This document shows, one piece after another, positions 1 to 10,267 of a stretch of 64,000 bases of DNA. Below the pieces are notes generated by a model, which was not told the origin of the DNA, did not search any database, and worked only from the letters and a program-made list of their open reading frames with translations. This DNA comes from Streptococcus parasanguinis ATCC 15912 (GTDB lineage: Bacteria; Bacillota; Bacilli; Lactobacillales; Streptococcaceae). The stretch lies in NCBI RefSeq assembly GCF_000164675.2, contig NC_015678.1, positions 868,001 through 932,000 of the forward strand, given 5' to 3'. Position numbers and translations under genes: made by a program. How positions within the stretch are numbered: the stretch's first letter is position 1; every line of letters starts with the position of its first letter.

Positions 1-1786
<1,786 letters not shown>

Positions 1787-2350
1787 CTATTCAAATATAA
1801 ACTGGTGTAAGTGTGGCATGGAATCAAATAAATAGGTCGAAAGCCCTGCAGCCTCCCCAGCTTCTATATCGATCGGACGATCTCCGATGACCAAACCATC
1901 TTGAATGCCATATTTTTCCTTCAAATAAAGCATAGAGGCTGGATCTGGTTTTCGAGGAAATCCCTCGTCTGCTGTTACAATCTCCGTAAAGAAGGGGGCA
2001 ATGCCTGTCTGTTCAATGAGGGTCAGAACTTGGCGATCCCGATGAGATATCAAAAAATGGCGTCCTCCATGTGCTTGTATCTCTGCTAGTAACTCTTTTG
2101 CCCCCTCAAATAAGACTGGCTCTTGCAAGCCTAAGGCTTCTTTTTTCTTGTATTCCGTACGAAAATTGGAAATATGAGGTGCAAAAGTTTGAATTGCATC
2201 CTGTGTTGAGATTTTTAATGCTGCATAAACAGAATCATGATCGGCTTGGATGTGAAAGTCCTTCAATGTCGCTACAAAGGCATTTGTGGACGTTTCGTAA
2301 TTATCCAATAGCGTCCCACCAAGATCCCATATAAAATCATGATAATTCAT
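1787..2350 (-). CDS. HAD-superfamily hydrolase (phosphatase-like)
   Basis: A 187-residue haloacid-dehalogenase-like hydrolase, probably a small-molecule phosphatase; the substrate cannot be read from sequence. Motif I is FIWDLGGTLLD at the N-terminus, where the usual second Asp is replaced by Gly (DxGGT rather than DxDGT), so the general acid is altered and activity may differ. Motif II (FLISHRD) and motif IV (VIGDRPIDIEAG) are present. The start at 2350 is preferred over an upstream in-frame ATG at 2419, which lies inside a terminator hairpin. A TGGTATAAT promoter ends seven bases before this ATG, so the mRNA should be nearly leaderless. gyrB follows directly. Confidence 0.85.
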   Translation of the reverse strand: MNYHDFIWDLGGTLLDNYETSTNAFVATLKDFHIQADHDSVYAALKISTQDAIQTFAPHISNFRTEYKKKEALGLQEPVLFEGAKELLAEIQAHGGRHFLISHRDRQVLTLIEQTGIAPFFTEIVTADEGFPRKPDPASMLYLKEKYGIQDGLVIGDRPIDIEAGEAAGLSTYLFDSMPHLHQFIFE

Positions 2351-2355
2351 AGTCA

Positions 2356-2366
2356 ATATTATACCA
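2356..2366 (-). promoter_or_regulatory. Extended -10 promoter of the HAD/gyrB unit, nearly leaderless
   Basis: On the minus strand TGGTATAAT is read, with the TATAAT at 2358-2363 and only seven bases before the ATG at 2350. Transcription should begin within about one base of the start codon and there is no Shine-Dalgarno sequence. No convincing -35 was seen; the TGn extension would compensate. Confidence 0.65.
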
Positions 2367-2378
2367 CAAATGGACAAA

Positions 2379-2422
2379 AAAAATAAGCTAAAACCCTCAT
2401 TTAGGGGGATTTTAGCCATTTT
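2379..2422 (-). terminator. Intrinsic terminator of the dinG-DJ-1 transcript
   Basis: On the minus strand an imperfect hairpin GCTAAAATCC/GGGTTTTAGC is followed by TTATTTTTTTT. It ends the transcript coming from the DJ-1 gene, just before the promoter of the HAD gene. Confidence 0.75.
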
Positions 2423-2514
2423 TTACGGTCATTTCATTTTAAACCAAAGAGAAGTCATTTTCCGTCATAGAATGTGATCTTTCACCAGAAAAAATGGTGT
2501 CCAAAAGAGCTCTT

Positions 2515-3066
2515 TTAAGCATCTCCAAAGACGTCTTGATAGAGCATTCCTTTACGAAGGTTTTGGGCATCTCCTCCAAATTGCTCTACCAAGGCATATG
2601 CTAAGGCAAGAGCAGTTGAAGGACCACGACTGGTCAGGAGATTACCGTCTTTCACCACTGTTTCTTTCTGATAGTGCCCATCTTGAATCTCTTCTTCAAA
2701 ACCATCGTAACACGTATAGTTTTTTTCTTTTAAGAGGCCGGCACGCGCCAAGACAATTGGTGCTGCACAAATCGCAGAGATGATTTTTCCCTTCCTACTT
2801 TCTTCTTGAAGGGCTGCAATCAATTCCGGATTATCCCGCAAATTTGCGGCTCCTGGCATCCCACCTGGTAAGAAGATTCCATCATAATCTGACAGGTCTC
2901 CATTCCAGAGGCGGTCTACTTCCACAGTGATCTGATGAGAACCTGTGACCGTTTCTTCCATACCAATGAGGTCACAGTCGATACCAGCTCGTCTCAAAAC
3001 ATCGACAATGGTCAAAGCTTCAATTTCTTCAAAACCGTTTGCTAAAATAGTTGCTACTTTTTTCAT
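2515..3066 (-). CDS. DJ-1/PfpI family protein
   Basis: A 183-residue member of the DJ-1/PfpI/ThiJ class of the glutamine-amidotransferase-like fold. The nucleophile elbow is visible as AICAAPIVLARAG with the reactive Cys, and the partner Glu lies in ANGFEEIEAL near the N-terminus, as in DJ-1 proteins linked to glyoxalase, deglycase or chaperone roles. The exact reaction cannot be assigned; older annotation as a thiazole monophosphate synthesis protein is not supported. It starts 15 bases after the rodA stop with an AAGGAAT ribosome binding site and is probably the last gene of the dinG-yeiH-rodA transcript. Confidence 0.88.
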   Translation of the reverse strand: MKKVATILANGFEEIEALTIVDVLRRAGIDCDLIGMEETVTGSHQITVEVDRLWNGDLSDYDGIFLPGGMPGAANLRDNPELIAALQEESRKGKIISAICAAPIVLARAGLLKEKNYTCYDGFEEEIQDGHYQKETVVKDGNLLTSRGPSTALALAYALVEQFGGDAQNLRKGMLYQDVFGDA

Positions 3067-3081
3067 CTAGATTCCTTCTTT

Positions 3082-4311
3082 CTATTGCGCCCTCTTAAGG
3101 ACAACTTTTTTACGGATTGGCACCCCTTCCTCTGGCTCTTTCTTTTTGCTACTATGATTGTAAATTGAGAGAACCAGTCCAACACCAATTAGATTACTAA
3201 TAATAGACGATCCACCTTGTGAGATAAAGGGGAGGGGAATCCCCGTCAAGGGGAGAAGACCAGTCACTGCTCCGACATTTTCAAAAATATGAAAGACCAG
3301 CATCATAATAAATCCAATGGAAATATAGGTATAAAACTGGTTATTGGACTGGAGGGTGATTTTTAAAATTCGATAAATCAAAAAAACGTATAAAATCAGA
3401 AGCACAAGTGAGCCAACAAAACCAAAATCTTCTGCTATTACTGTAAAAATCATATCACTTTCCCGCACAGGAACTAATAAATTGGAAACATTAAATCCCT
3501 GGCCTGACACGCCCCCACTAGCAATAGCCAACTGTCCTTGCGCTTGCTGGTAGGTTGTCGTTTGTGCGTAATCAAAAGGATTTAACCAAGCCAAAATCCG
3601 ATTGATTTGGTAGGTTGGCATTCTTAATTGCTGGTGAAGAAAAGCACGACCACCTTCTGATAAAAAGAGGAAGAGAAAGCCAGCAAGGCCTCCAACAATG
3701 AACAAGACCACTGGTAAAATGATTTTCCAAGAAACTCCTGAAATCAGGACTAAGCCAGCAAAGATCGCCAAAAATACTAAGGCTGTTCCCAAATCCTGTT
3801 GGAGAGCCAATAAGGCAAAGACAGGAATCGTATAGATCGTCAACTCTAGAATCAAAAGCCAATCTTGTCGCAACCAGCGCTCACGCCCCTTATTTCGTTG
3901 TAAAAATCGGACAATGGAGCGTGACAGCATTAGAATGAAAGGAATTTTCATAAATTCTGAAGGCTGAAATAAGGTGATGTTTCCATAAGCCACCCAGTTT
4001 TTAGCTCCTGTTGAAGCTACCAAGTTTGGATTATAAAAGATAAGAGGAAGGACCATCAAGATCAAGCCAAGTAGGTAAAGAAAGGGAGTGATTTTCCATA
4101 GAAATTTCGTGCTAAATATCGTGACAATCAAGCAAACAACACACCCCATACCAATCCAAGCCAATTGTTGTCCCAAAAAAGACCAGACCATTTGGGGATA
4201 GTCATGAGAAACTGCTACATAAACAGATAAAATCCCAATCATGAGAAGGGTGAGAACAATCCCAATGATCGAATAATCCAGGTGGATATCCCAAAAATGA
4301 TTTTTCTTCAT
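3082..4311 (-). CDS. rodA: SEDS peptidoglycan glycosyltransferase RodA
   Basis: A 409-residue polytopic membrane protein of the SEDS family (FtsW/RodA/SpoVE), which polymerises lipid II into glycan strands with a class B penicillin-binding protein. About ten hydrophobic segments are visible. Family signatures include the Q-P-S-E block (FQPSEFMKIPFI), LQQDLGTALVF, and the C-terminal GIPLPFISQGGSS. I call RodA rather than FtsW because a better FtsW candidate lies beside ppc at 26062-27303, and this gene sits beside dinG as RodA does in pneumococcus. RodA drives peripheral growth in ovococci. The start at 4311 has an AAAGGA ribosome binding site. Confidence 0.9.
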   Translation of the reverse strand: MKKNHFWDIHLDYSIIGIVLTLLMIGILSVYVAVSHDYPQMVWSFLGQQLAWIGMGCVVCLIVTIFSTKFLWKITPFLYLLGLILMVLPLIFYNPNLVASTGAKNWVAYGNITLFQPSEFMKIPFILMLSRSIVRFLQRNKGRERWLRQDWLLILELTIYTIPVFALLALQQDLGTALVFLAIFAGLVLISGVSWKIILPVVLFIVGGLAGFLFLFLSEGGRAFLHQQLRMPTYQINRILAWLNPFDYAQTTTYQQAQGQLAIASGGVSGQGFNVSNLLVPVRESDMIFTVIAEDFGFVGSLVLLILYVFLIYRILKITLQSNNQFYTYISIGFIMMLVFHIFENVGAVTGLLPLTGIPLPFISQGGSSIISNLIGVGLVLSIYNHSSKKKEPEEGVPIRKKVVLKRAQ

Positions 4312-4343
4312 TCACGTTCCTTTCTGTTAGAATGGTAAATAAT

Positions 4344-5324
4344 TTAGTAGAATAGCATCTGTAGAATTAAGCTAGATCCGGCTACACAAAACCAAGCAAT
4401 CAAACCTACCAGAAGGGGGGCTGCTCCTGCTGCACGGAACTGTTTCCAAGAAACCTTGCTTCCGATTCCGACTAAGGCCATGGCCATAAAGAGGTGAGAA
4501 AGGTCCTTTAGGTAAGGAAGAACCACTTTAGGTACCAAGCCGATAGATGAAAGGATAGAAGCCACAATAAACCAGATGATGAACCAAGGAATAATTTTTT
4601 TTAACATTCCTTTGTTTCTTCCTTGTTGTTTACTCCGATACCATTTTAAACCGATCAAGCCCAAACAGACCGGTACAATCATAAGAGCTCGTGTTAACTT
4701 AACAATTGTAGCCATTTCACCCGCCGCTTTACTGTAGGAAAACGCTGCTGCTACAACAGATGACGTATCGTTAATGGCTGTTCCTGACCAGAGGCCAAAT
4801 TGAAAATTAGACATATGCCATATATGCCCTAATACTGGAAAGATAAAGACAGCCAAAATGTTGAAGAAGAAGATGGTTGACATAGATAAGGCAATTTCCT
4901 CTTCGTCTGCTTCAATGATCGGCGCAGCTGCTGCGATAGCAGATCCACCACAAATAGCTGTTCCAAACCCAATTAAGGTCCGTAGATGAGATTTCAGATG
5001 GAAGACTTTCCCAAAGATAATCGCTGCCAGAAAGGCAACTGTTATCGTTGGCAGACTAATCTTCAAAGAAGACAAGCCTGTAGAGGCAACCGTCGCAATC
5101 GGCAAGCTAAATCCCATAAAGATAATCGAATACTGCAATAATTTCTTACCGGACCAGTTCAGTCCTGGTCGTGAATTCTCTGGTAAATCTACTAATTCAT
5201 TGAGGACAATTCCTAAAATCAAAGCAAAGACACTGGAGCCAATGATGGGAAAGAAATTTCCCAAAAACATGGCACAAAGAGCCAGTACAAATGCAATTGC
5301 TAGTCCAAATCCCTTATTTTTCAT
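4344..5324 (-). CDS. YeiH-family putative sulfate exporter
   Basis: A 326-residue membrane protein with about ten hydrophobic segments, matching the YeiH/UPF0324 (PSE) family of putative sulfate or anion exporters. Conserved blocks seen are LQYSIIFMGFSLP, GFGTAICGGSAIAAAAP and WSGTAINDTSSVVAAAF. The transport substrate is inferred from the family and not proven here. The start at 5324 is chosen because GAAAGGA lies nine bases upstream; a longer form from 5366 would overlap dinG. The gene begins four bases after the dinG stop, so the two are almost certainly co-transcribed. Confidence 0.85.
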   Translation of the reverse strand: MKNKGFGLAIAFVLALCAMFLGNFFPIIGSSVFALILGIVLNELVDLPENSRPGLNWSGKKLLQYSIIFMGFSLPIATVASTGLSSLKISLPTITVAFLAAIIFGKVFHLKSHLRTLIGFGTAICGGSAIAAAAPIIEADEEEIALSMSTIFFFNILAVFIFPVLGHIWHMSNFQFGLWSGTAINDTSSVVAAAFSYSKAAGEMATIVKLTRALMIVPVCLGLIGLKWYRSKQQGRNKGMLKKIIPWFIIWFIVASILSSIGLVPKVVLPYLKDLSHLFMAMALVGIGSKVSWKQFRAAGAAPLLVGLIAWFCVAGSSLILQMLFY

Positions 5325-5328
5325 TCTC

Positions 5329-7782
5329 TCAATTCCTTTCAAAAAACTCAGCTGCTTGCTCAACAAGCCGCTCTCTCACTGTCGTGTGAAGGGGTAGCAC
5401 TTGTTGCAAACCATCTATAATTTGTTTTCCATATCGTTTGGTCACCACCCGCTGGTCCAATAAGAGGACCAACGATTCCTGGTCTTGAAAACGGCTGGTT
5501 CTCCCAATAGCCTGTTTTAATCTTAAAATCGCAACCGGAAGGCTATAGTCATAAAAGGGATTTTTCCCCTGTTCTCTGAGTTGGGTATTCAGTTTTTGAA
5601 CCATGTAATCTTTGGGGTTATCAAAAGGAAGGCGCGTGATCATTTGAATCACTTCTTTTTGTTGGGAAAAATCGACTCCCTCCCAGAAGCTTCCTGTTCC
5701 CAATAAAATAGAGCTTTCTCCTCGGTCAAATCGTCGCTTAATATTAGCTGCATCTCCATTTCGATACTGGGCCAAATGAGGAAACTTCAATGCGTTTGAC
5801 GTCTCCAGTAACAATTCTTTTGAGGTAAATAAAAGAAAAATTGGTTTTCTTAGAGGAAGGAGTTCATCGATGAGCTGACAAATCTCTCCTGCATACTCCA
5901 CGGAAGATAAAGAAACGACATCTGGGAAATCTATCGGCACCAACAATTCCTGGTGTTGTTTGACTGTTATTGGCACCCGGTAAATTTGCTGCTCTTGGTA
6001 TCCTAAAAGAGCAGGTAAATGCACCTTTTTACTGATAGCGATCGTCGCTGATACAAAGAGCACGGGCACCTCTTCAGGCACAAACTCCTTAAAGGATAGT
6101 AAGTCCTCAACTCCACCATGGAGACGAAGAATCTGGTGGCTTTCAACCACTTCTTTATCCATCCAAAAGGTTTGGTAGCGCTCATCAAACAATTCCCTTA
6201 GATTCTCTAGAGATTCGTTTTTTAATTCCGATACATCCTGTCGAATTTTTGCCACCGTTTGATCTGATAAGATCGCTGCTTTTCCTTGTAGGACTTCTTT
6301 TGAGCAGGCATTTAGTTCAAATTGAATACTCTCCAGCAACCGTCGCTGCAGAAGATCTTTCTCCTCTTCGATGGCGTGTTGCAAGCTTAGAAGAAGAGAT
6401 TGCAAGTTTTCTTCTCTTTGTGAAAATTGCTCTAAAGCAAAGAAGAGTTTTTGCGCTTCATCCACTACCAGAACAGATTCTTGAAGTAGACTCTTATCAT
6501 CTTCTAGACGGGTTAACAGATAGGCATGATTGGTCAGAATCACTCGGCCGGTTTTCACTTTTTCCTGGCCGAGACGCCAAAAATCTTCCTGATAAAAAAG
6601 TGAACGCTTCGACAATTGGCCGTCGTGGCATATCTCAGAAACAAAATGAAGATGACGATAGAGTTGGCCAATTTCACTGAACTCTCCCGTTTCTGTCATC
6701 GTCAGCCAAACCAAGAGTTGCATTTTAAAGCGTCGAATCATCCCATTATCTGACTCACTCTGTAAAGCCTCATAAAATTTATCGAGTTGGATGTAATCCT
6801 TGGGACTTTTCAGGCTATGAAAGGGAATTTGGAAAAGATCTTGGATGGTCTTTCCTTCCTTCTTCATAATTTGATCCTGAAGAATTTTAGTTGGAACACT
6901 GACAAGAATGCTTTTGGAGGTTTTGGCCAAAAGCGTTAATAGATAGGCATAGGTCTTCCCAATACCCGTTGGCGCTTCGATAAAACTTGGAAGTGGCTGT
7001 TGCAAACTATCCTCGATATAGGCAACAAATTCTCTCTGCTCTGGATAAGCTTCCATTCCCAACAGCTGCATATTGAGTTCAAACTGTTCAGACAAATGAC
7101 GACTTTCTAAAAACTGCTGTGGCTTGCGCAGATAGAGACCATGAACTTCTACTAAATGAGCTGGTAAAAAAAGACTACTGTCTTCAAGCGCATCTTCTAT
7201 TAAGAGTCGTGATTCATAAATCAAACAATCTGCCATCGAAAGAAGTTTTTCGATCAATCCTCTTGGTAAGCTCGCAATTTTTTCTCTCAATTTCAACAGC
7301 AGCTGGGCCGTTGCCATAGCATCCGCTAGAGCGGAGTGAGCATGGTGCAACTCAATTTCCAGTTCAGCCGCAAGCGCTCCTAAATTGTAGCGTTCTAAAG
7401 TCGGATAGAAAATTTGAGACAATTCAACCGTATCAATCCGAGGAGTCGTTAGCTCAAATCCTTCCCAAAAGAGCGCTTCTGCCAATAAATTCGCATCAAA
7501 TTTGACATTATGGGCCACAAAGACGGCATCTTCTATTAATTCAAAAATTTCTTTTGCCACTTGTGCAAACTCTGGAGCTTTTCGTAAGCGAGCATCTGTC
7601 AGGCCAGTCAATTGTTTGATATGCTCATCCAATCGCTCATGGGGATTCACATCCGTCTCATAGGATTGCGTAATCCTTCCATCTTCGATGATGACAATCC
7701 CAACCTGAATGATCTTAGCATTACTTCCAGCACTGGTCGCTTCCAGGTCCACAATGGCATATTTCCGTTTCTGTCTTGTCAT
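5329..7782 (-). CDS. dinG: DinG-type ATP-dependent helicase with N-terminal DEDDh exonuclease domain
   Basis: An 817-residue fusion protein. The N-terminal 170 residues are a Pol III epsilon-like 3'-5' exonuclease (YAIVDLEAT for ExoI, FVAHNVKFDANLL for ExoII, HHAHSALADA for ExoIII). The rest is an XPD/DinG-type superfamily 2 helicase with Walker A EAPTGIGKTYAYL, motif II VVDEAQKLF and motif VI QAIGRTSRF. The four cysteines of the DinG iron-sulfur cluster are not evident, as is usual for Firmicute DinG proteins. The start at 7782 is preferred over 7812 because a TGATATAAT promoter would overlap the longer form; it has no ribosome binding site and should be nearly leaderless. Confidence 0.93.
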   Translation of the reverse strand: MTRQKRKYAIVDLEATSAGSNAKIIQVGIVIIEDGRITQSYETDVNPHERLDEHIKQLTGLTDARLRKAPEFAQVAKEIFELIEDAVFVAHNVKFDANLLAEALFWEGFELTTPRIDTVELSQIFYPTLERYNLGALAAELEIELHHAHSALADAMATAQLLLKLREKIASLPRGLIEKLLSMADCLIYESRLLIEDALEDSSLFLPAHLVEVHGLYLRKPQQFLESRHLSEQFELNMQLLGMEAYPEQREFVAYIEDSLQQPLPSFIEAPTGIGKTYAYLLTLLAKTSKSILVSVPTKILQDQIMKKEGKTIQDLFQIPFHSLKSPKDYIQLDKFYEALQSESDNGMIRRFKMQLLVWLTMTETGEFSEIGQLYRHLHFVSEICHDGQLSKRSLFYQEDFWRLGQEKVKTGRVILTNHAYLLTRLEDDKSLLQESVLVVDEAQKLFFALEQFSQREENLQSLLLSLQHAIEEEKDLLQRRLLESIQFELNACSKEVLQGKAAILSDQTVAKIRQDVSELKNESLENLRELFDERYQTFWMDKEVVESHQILRLHGGVEDLLSFKEFVPEEVPVLFVSATIAISKKVHLPALLGYQEQQIYRVPITVKQHQELLVPIDFPDVVSLSSVEYAGEICQLIDELLPLRKPIFLLFTSKELLLETSNALKFPHLAQYRNGDAANIKRRFDRGESSILLGTGSFWEGVDFSQQKEVIQMITRLPFDNPKDYMVQKLNTQLREQGKNPFYDYSLPVAILRLKQAIGRTSRFQDQESLVLLLDQRVVTKRYGKQIIDGLQQVLPLHTTVRERLVEQAAEFFERN

Positions 7783-7790
7783 AATACTTA

Positions 7791-7801
7791 AAATTATATC
7801 A
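7791..7801 (-). promoter_or_regulatory. Extended -10 promoter of dinG, very short leader
   Basis: Minus strand TGATATAAT, with TATAAT at 7793-7798 and ten bases before the ATG at 7782. The predicted leader is about four bases and holds no Shine-Dalgarno sequence. Confidence 0.6.
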
Positions 7802-7900
7802 CGTTTGAGCAAGCTCTGCAGATTTTTTTCTCCTTTGAGGCTGACTTAAATCCAGTTATTTTCTTTGCAATTTGATACACTATTCTAGAAAGGAGTCCTT

Positions 7901-8542
7901 ATGAAAATCTATCGTACTGTTAATCCTATAGCTTATGAAAACACCTACTACCTTGAAAATGGACACTCCCTCATTCTTGTCGATCCAGGTAGCGACTGGG
8001 CGGCTATTCAGAAACAAATTGATCGCATCGGTAAACCAATCGTAGCAATTCTTTTAACCCATACACATTACGATCATATTATGAGTCTTGAAAAGGTTCG
8101 TCAGACCTATCATTTCCCACCTGTTTATGTCCATTCAGCAGAAGCCAGTTGGTTGTCTTCTCCTGTCGATAATTTATCTGGTTTAGATCGTCATGCAGAT
8201 TTAGAAGATGTTGTATGTAAGGAGGCAGACTTCCTTTATGACATTCGCTCTGATTACCAAATAGCCGATTTCCACTTTTATGTTCTGGAGACACCAGGCC
8301 ACTCTGCAGGAGGGGTCTCTATCGTCTTTCCTGAGGATCACCTGATTCTATCCGGTGACGCCCTTTTTCGCGAAACCATTGGACGGACCGATCTTCCAAC
8401 AGGGAACGCAGCACAGTTACTTAGCAGTATTAGAGAAGAACTCTTTACCCTTCCATCTTCCTACACTGTCTATCCCGGTCATGGCTCTGAAACTTCTATT
8501 GGTCACGAGAAGATGTTCAATCCCTTTTTTAGACAATCCTAA
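7901..8542 (+). CDS. MBL-fold metallohydrolase (glyoxalase II-like)
   Basis: A 213-residue metallo-beta-lactamase-fold hydrolase. The binuclear metal site is visible as THTHYDH (HxHxDH) near residue 55, the ETPGHSAGGV loop, the SGDALF Asp, and the final YPGHGSETSIG histidine. This set resembles GloB-type hydroxyacylglutathione hydrolases and related Firmicute enzymes acting on low-molecular-weight thiol esters; the true substrate is unknown. AAAGGAG stands at good spacing before the ATG, and a TTTGATACACT promoter-like stretch lies just upstream. It is a single gene between the divergent dinG and the convergent ftsX. Confidence 0.88.
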   Translation: MKIYRTVNPIAYENTYYLENGHSLILVDPGSDWAAIQKQIDRIGKPIVAILLTHTHYDHIMSLEKVRQTYHFPPVYVHSAEASWLSSPVDNLSGLDRHADLEDVVCKEADFLYDIRSDYQIADFHFYVLETPGHSAGGVSIVFPEDHLILSGDALFRETIGRTDLPTGNAAQLLSSIREELFTLPSSYTVYPGHGSETSIGHEKMFNPFFRQS

Positions 8543-8582
8543 AGAGTTCTGTATCATCCTTCTTGTAATAATTAAAGTATAC

Positions 8583-8612
8583 AAAAAAGCAAGTGCGAAC
8601 TTGCTTTTTAAT
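8583..8612. terminator. Bidirectional terminator between the MBL gene and ftsX
   Basis: AAAAAGCAAGTGCGAACTTG with its symmetric GCTTTTT partner forms a short stem with A/T tracts on both sides. It can serve both convergent genes. Confidence 0.8.
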
Positions 8613-9538
8613 TATATCTTAAGAAAACGTCTCATAGAGATTGAAGAACCAATCGCCCCGATCAAAATTCCTAATCCAAAGAGGCCACCCACCATAATCG
8701 GTACCAAGACATGTGGACTATAGAGATACAAGTTTTGATCTGCCAAGTTATTGTTCATTGATGTATAGACAACATTATAAACATAAAAAACCAAAACTGA
8801 AGGAACTAAGGCTCCCAAGAGACCAATCCAAGCACCTTCTAAAAGGAATGGGGCACGAATATAGCCATTTTTTGCTCCTACCAGTCGCATAATCTTAATC
8901 TCACGACTACGTGAAATGATGGTAATCCGAATGGTATTCGAAATCAAGAAAACTGCGATGAAGATCAATAAAGCTACACCGATCAATCCCCAGTTTCGGA
9001 TAAAGGTTCCAAGAGCAAACAAGCGTTGGGTATCTACCCCACCATCTTTAACCTCAGAAACTCCCTCAATTTTTTTGGCATCAGCCGAAACTTGCTTTAC
9101 ATATTTAGGAGCTGTTGTTTCTACATAATAAGCATCGTAGAGAGGATTGGCATCTCCATCAAAAATCTTCCAGTTGTTCCCAGCCGTTTTGATCAGTTTA
9201 TCGTACTGTTCTTCCTTGCTAGAAAAATCAACCTTATCAACATGTTTCATGGCTGTCAGAGCATCGTAGACCTTATGGTAGTTTTCATTGGTCACGGTTT
9301 GACCGTCTTTTTCAATCTGCTCGCTCTGATCTTGAATATCTTTGCGCATGTATACTACAACCCGCACACTATTTTGAATATCATCTGAAAGCTTGATAGT
9401 ATTGGCAATAACTGAGGCGAAAATAGCAACCAAACTAAGGGTAATCATGACTGAGCTGACCGCTGCAATCGTCATCCAACCATTTCGTTTCAAGCTTTTA
9501 AGCGACTCGATTAAGTGTCGGAAAAATCTTCTAATCAT
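8612..9538 (-). CDS. ftsX: Cell division protein FtsX
   Basis: FtsX is the membrane partner of the FtsE ATPase; in streptococci the complex activates the peptidoglycan hydrolase PcsB at the division site. The 308-residue protein begins MIRRFFRHLIESLKSLKRNG, has one N-terminal membrane segment, an extracellular loop of about 130 residues (about 45-175), then three C-terminal membrane segments including LIFIAVFLISNTIRITI. The start at 9538 lies inside the end of ftsE and gives the length usual in the genus; an in-frame start at 9568 would overlap ftsE further. It is the last gene of prfB-ftsE-ftsX. Confidence 0.96.
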   Translation of the reverse strand: MIRRFFRHLIESLKSLKRNGWMTIAAVSSVMITLSLVAIFASVIANTIKLSDDIQNSVRVVVYMRKDIQDQSEQIEKDGQTVTNENYHKVYDALTAMKHVDKVDFSSKEEQYDKLIKTAGNNWKIFDGDANPLYDAYYVETTAPKYVKQVSADAKKIEGVSEVKDGGVDTQRLFALGTFIRNWGLIGVALLIFIAVFLISNTIRITIISRSREIKIMRLVGAKNGYIRAPFLLEGAWIGLLGALVPSVLVFYVYNVVYTSMNNNLADQNLYLYSPHVLVPIMVGGLFGLGILIGAIGSSISMRRFLKI

Positions 9539-10223
9539 CGTATCCGTACTCTCCTTCCGCTTCATCACGCACTACACGACCATTTTCAATCGCGATGACA
9601 CGGTGACGTAAAGTATTTACAATTTGACTATTGTGGGTCGCCATCAATACTGTAGTCCCTTGCAAATTAATTCGCTCCAAAAGATTCATGATTTCCCATG
9701 AATTATCTGGGTCCAAGTTACCCGTTGGCTCATCCGCAATCAAGACTTTCGGATTATTGACGATAGCTCGCGCAATCGCAATCCGTTGTTGCTCCCCACC
9801 GGACAATTCATTCGGGAATGAGCGGACCTTGTGTTTCAACCCAACAAGATCCAAAACTTCCATAACGCGCTTTTTAATATTGCGACGACGCTCTCCAATA
9901 ACTTGCATAGCATAGGCAATATTTTCATAAACAGTCTTCTTTGGCAGTAATTTATAATCTTGGAAAACCACTCCCACATTGCGTCGCAACATTGGAACAT
10001 CACGTTTTTTGATTTTATCCAAATCAAAATCAGCAACTTTCAGTGTTCCTTTATCGTGTTTTACTTCACGGTATAAAAGTCGAATAAAGGTCGACTTTCC
10101 TGCACCAGAAGGTCCTACAATGTAGGCAAATTCTCCTGGTTCAATACGAACAGATACTCCCCGAAGAGCTGTTGTCCCGTTGTCGTATTTTTTGACAACA
10201 TCTTTCATTTCAATCATTGACAT
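9531..10223 (-). CDS. ftsE: Cell division ATP-binding protein FtsE
   Basis: The 230-residue ABC ATPase of the FtsEX complex. Walker A is GPSGAGKST, the signature is LSGGEQQRIAIARA, and Walker B is VLIADEPTGNLD. FtsE couples cytoplasmic ATP hydrolysis through FtsX to PcsB outside the cell. It overlaps ftsX by eight bases and starts 44 bases after the prfB stop; GAAAGGAATTTC precedes the ATG. Confidence 0.96.
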   Translation of the reverse strand: MSMIEMKDVVKKYDNGTTALRGVSVRIEPGEFAYIVGPSGAGKSTFIRLLYREVKHDKGTLKVADFDLDKIKKRDVPMLRRNVGVVFQDYKLLPKKTVYENIAYAMQVIGERRRNIKKRVMEVLDLVGLKHKVRSFPNELSGGEQQRIAIARAIVNNPKVLIADEPTGNLDPDNSWEIMNLLERINLQGTTVLMATHNSQIVNTLRHRVIAIENGRVVRDEAEGEYGYDD

Positions 10224-10267
10224 GTAATGAAATTCCTTTCATTCTTTTCTGGGTTATTCCATGTAGA

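Noticed and set aside
2348-2419. A longer HAD protein starting at 2419
   Set aside because: The extra 23 codons lie in a terminator hairpin and upstream of the promoter, and they lack the HAD N-terminal motif.
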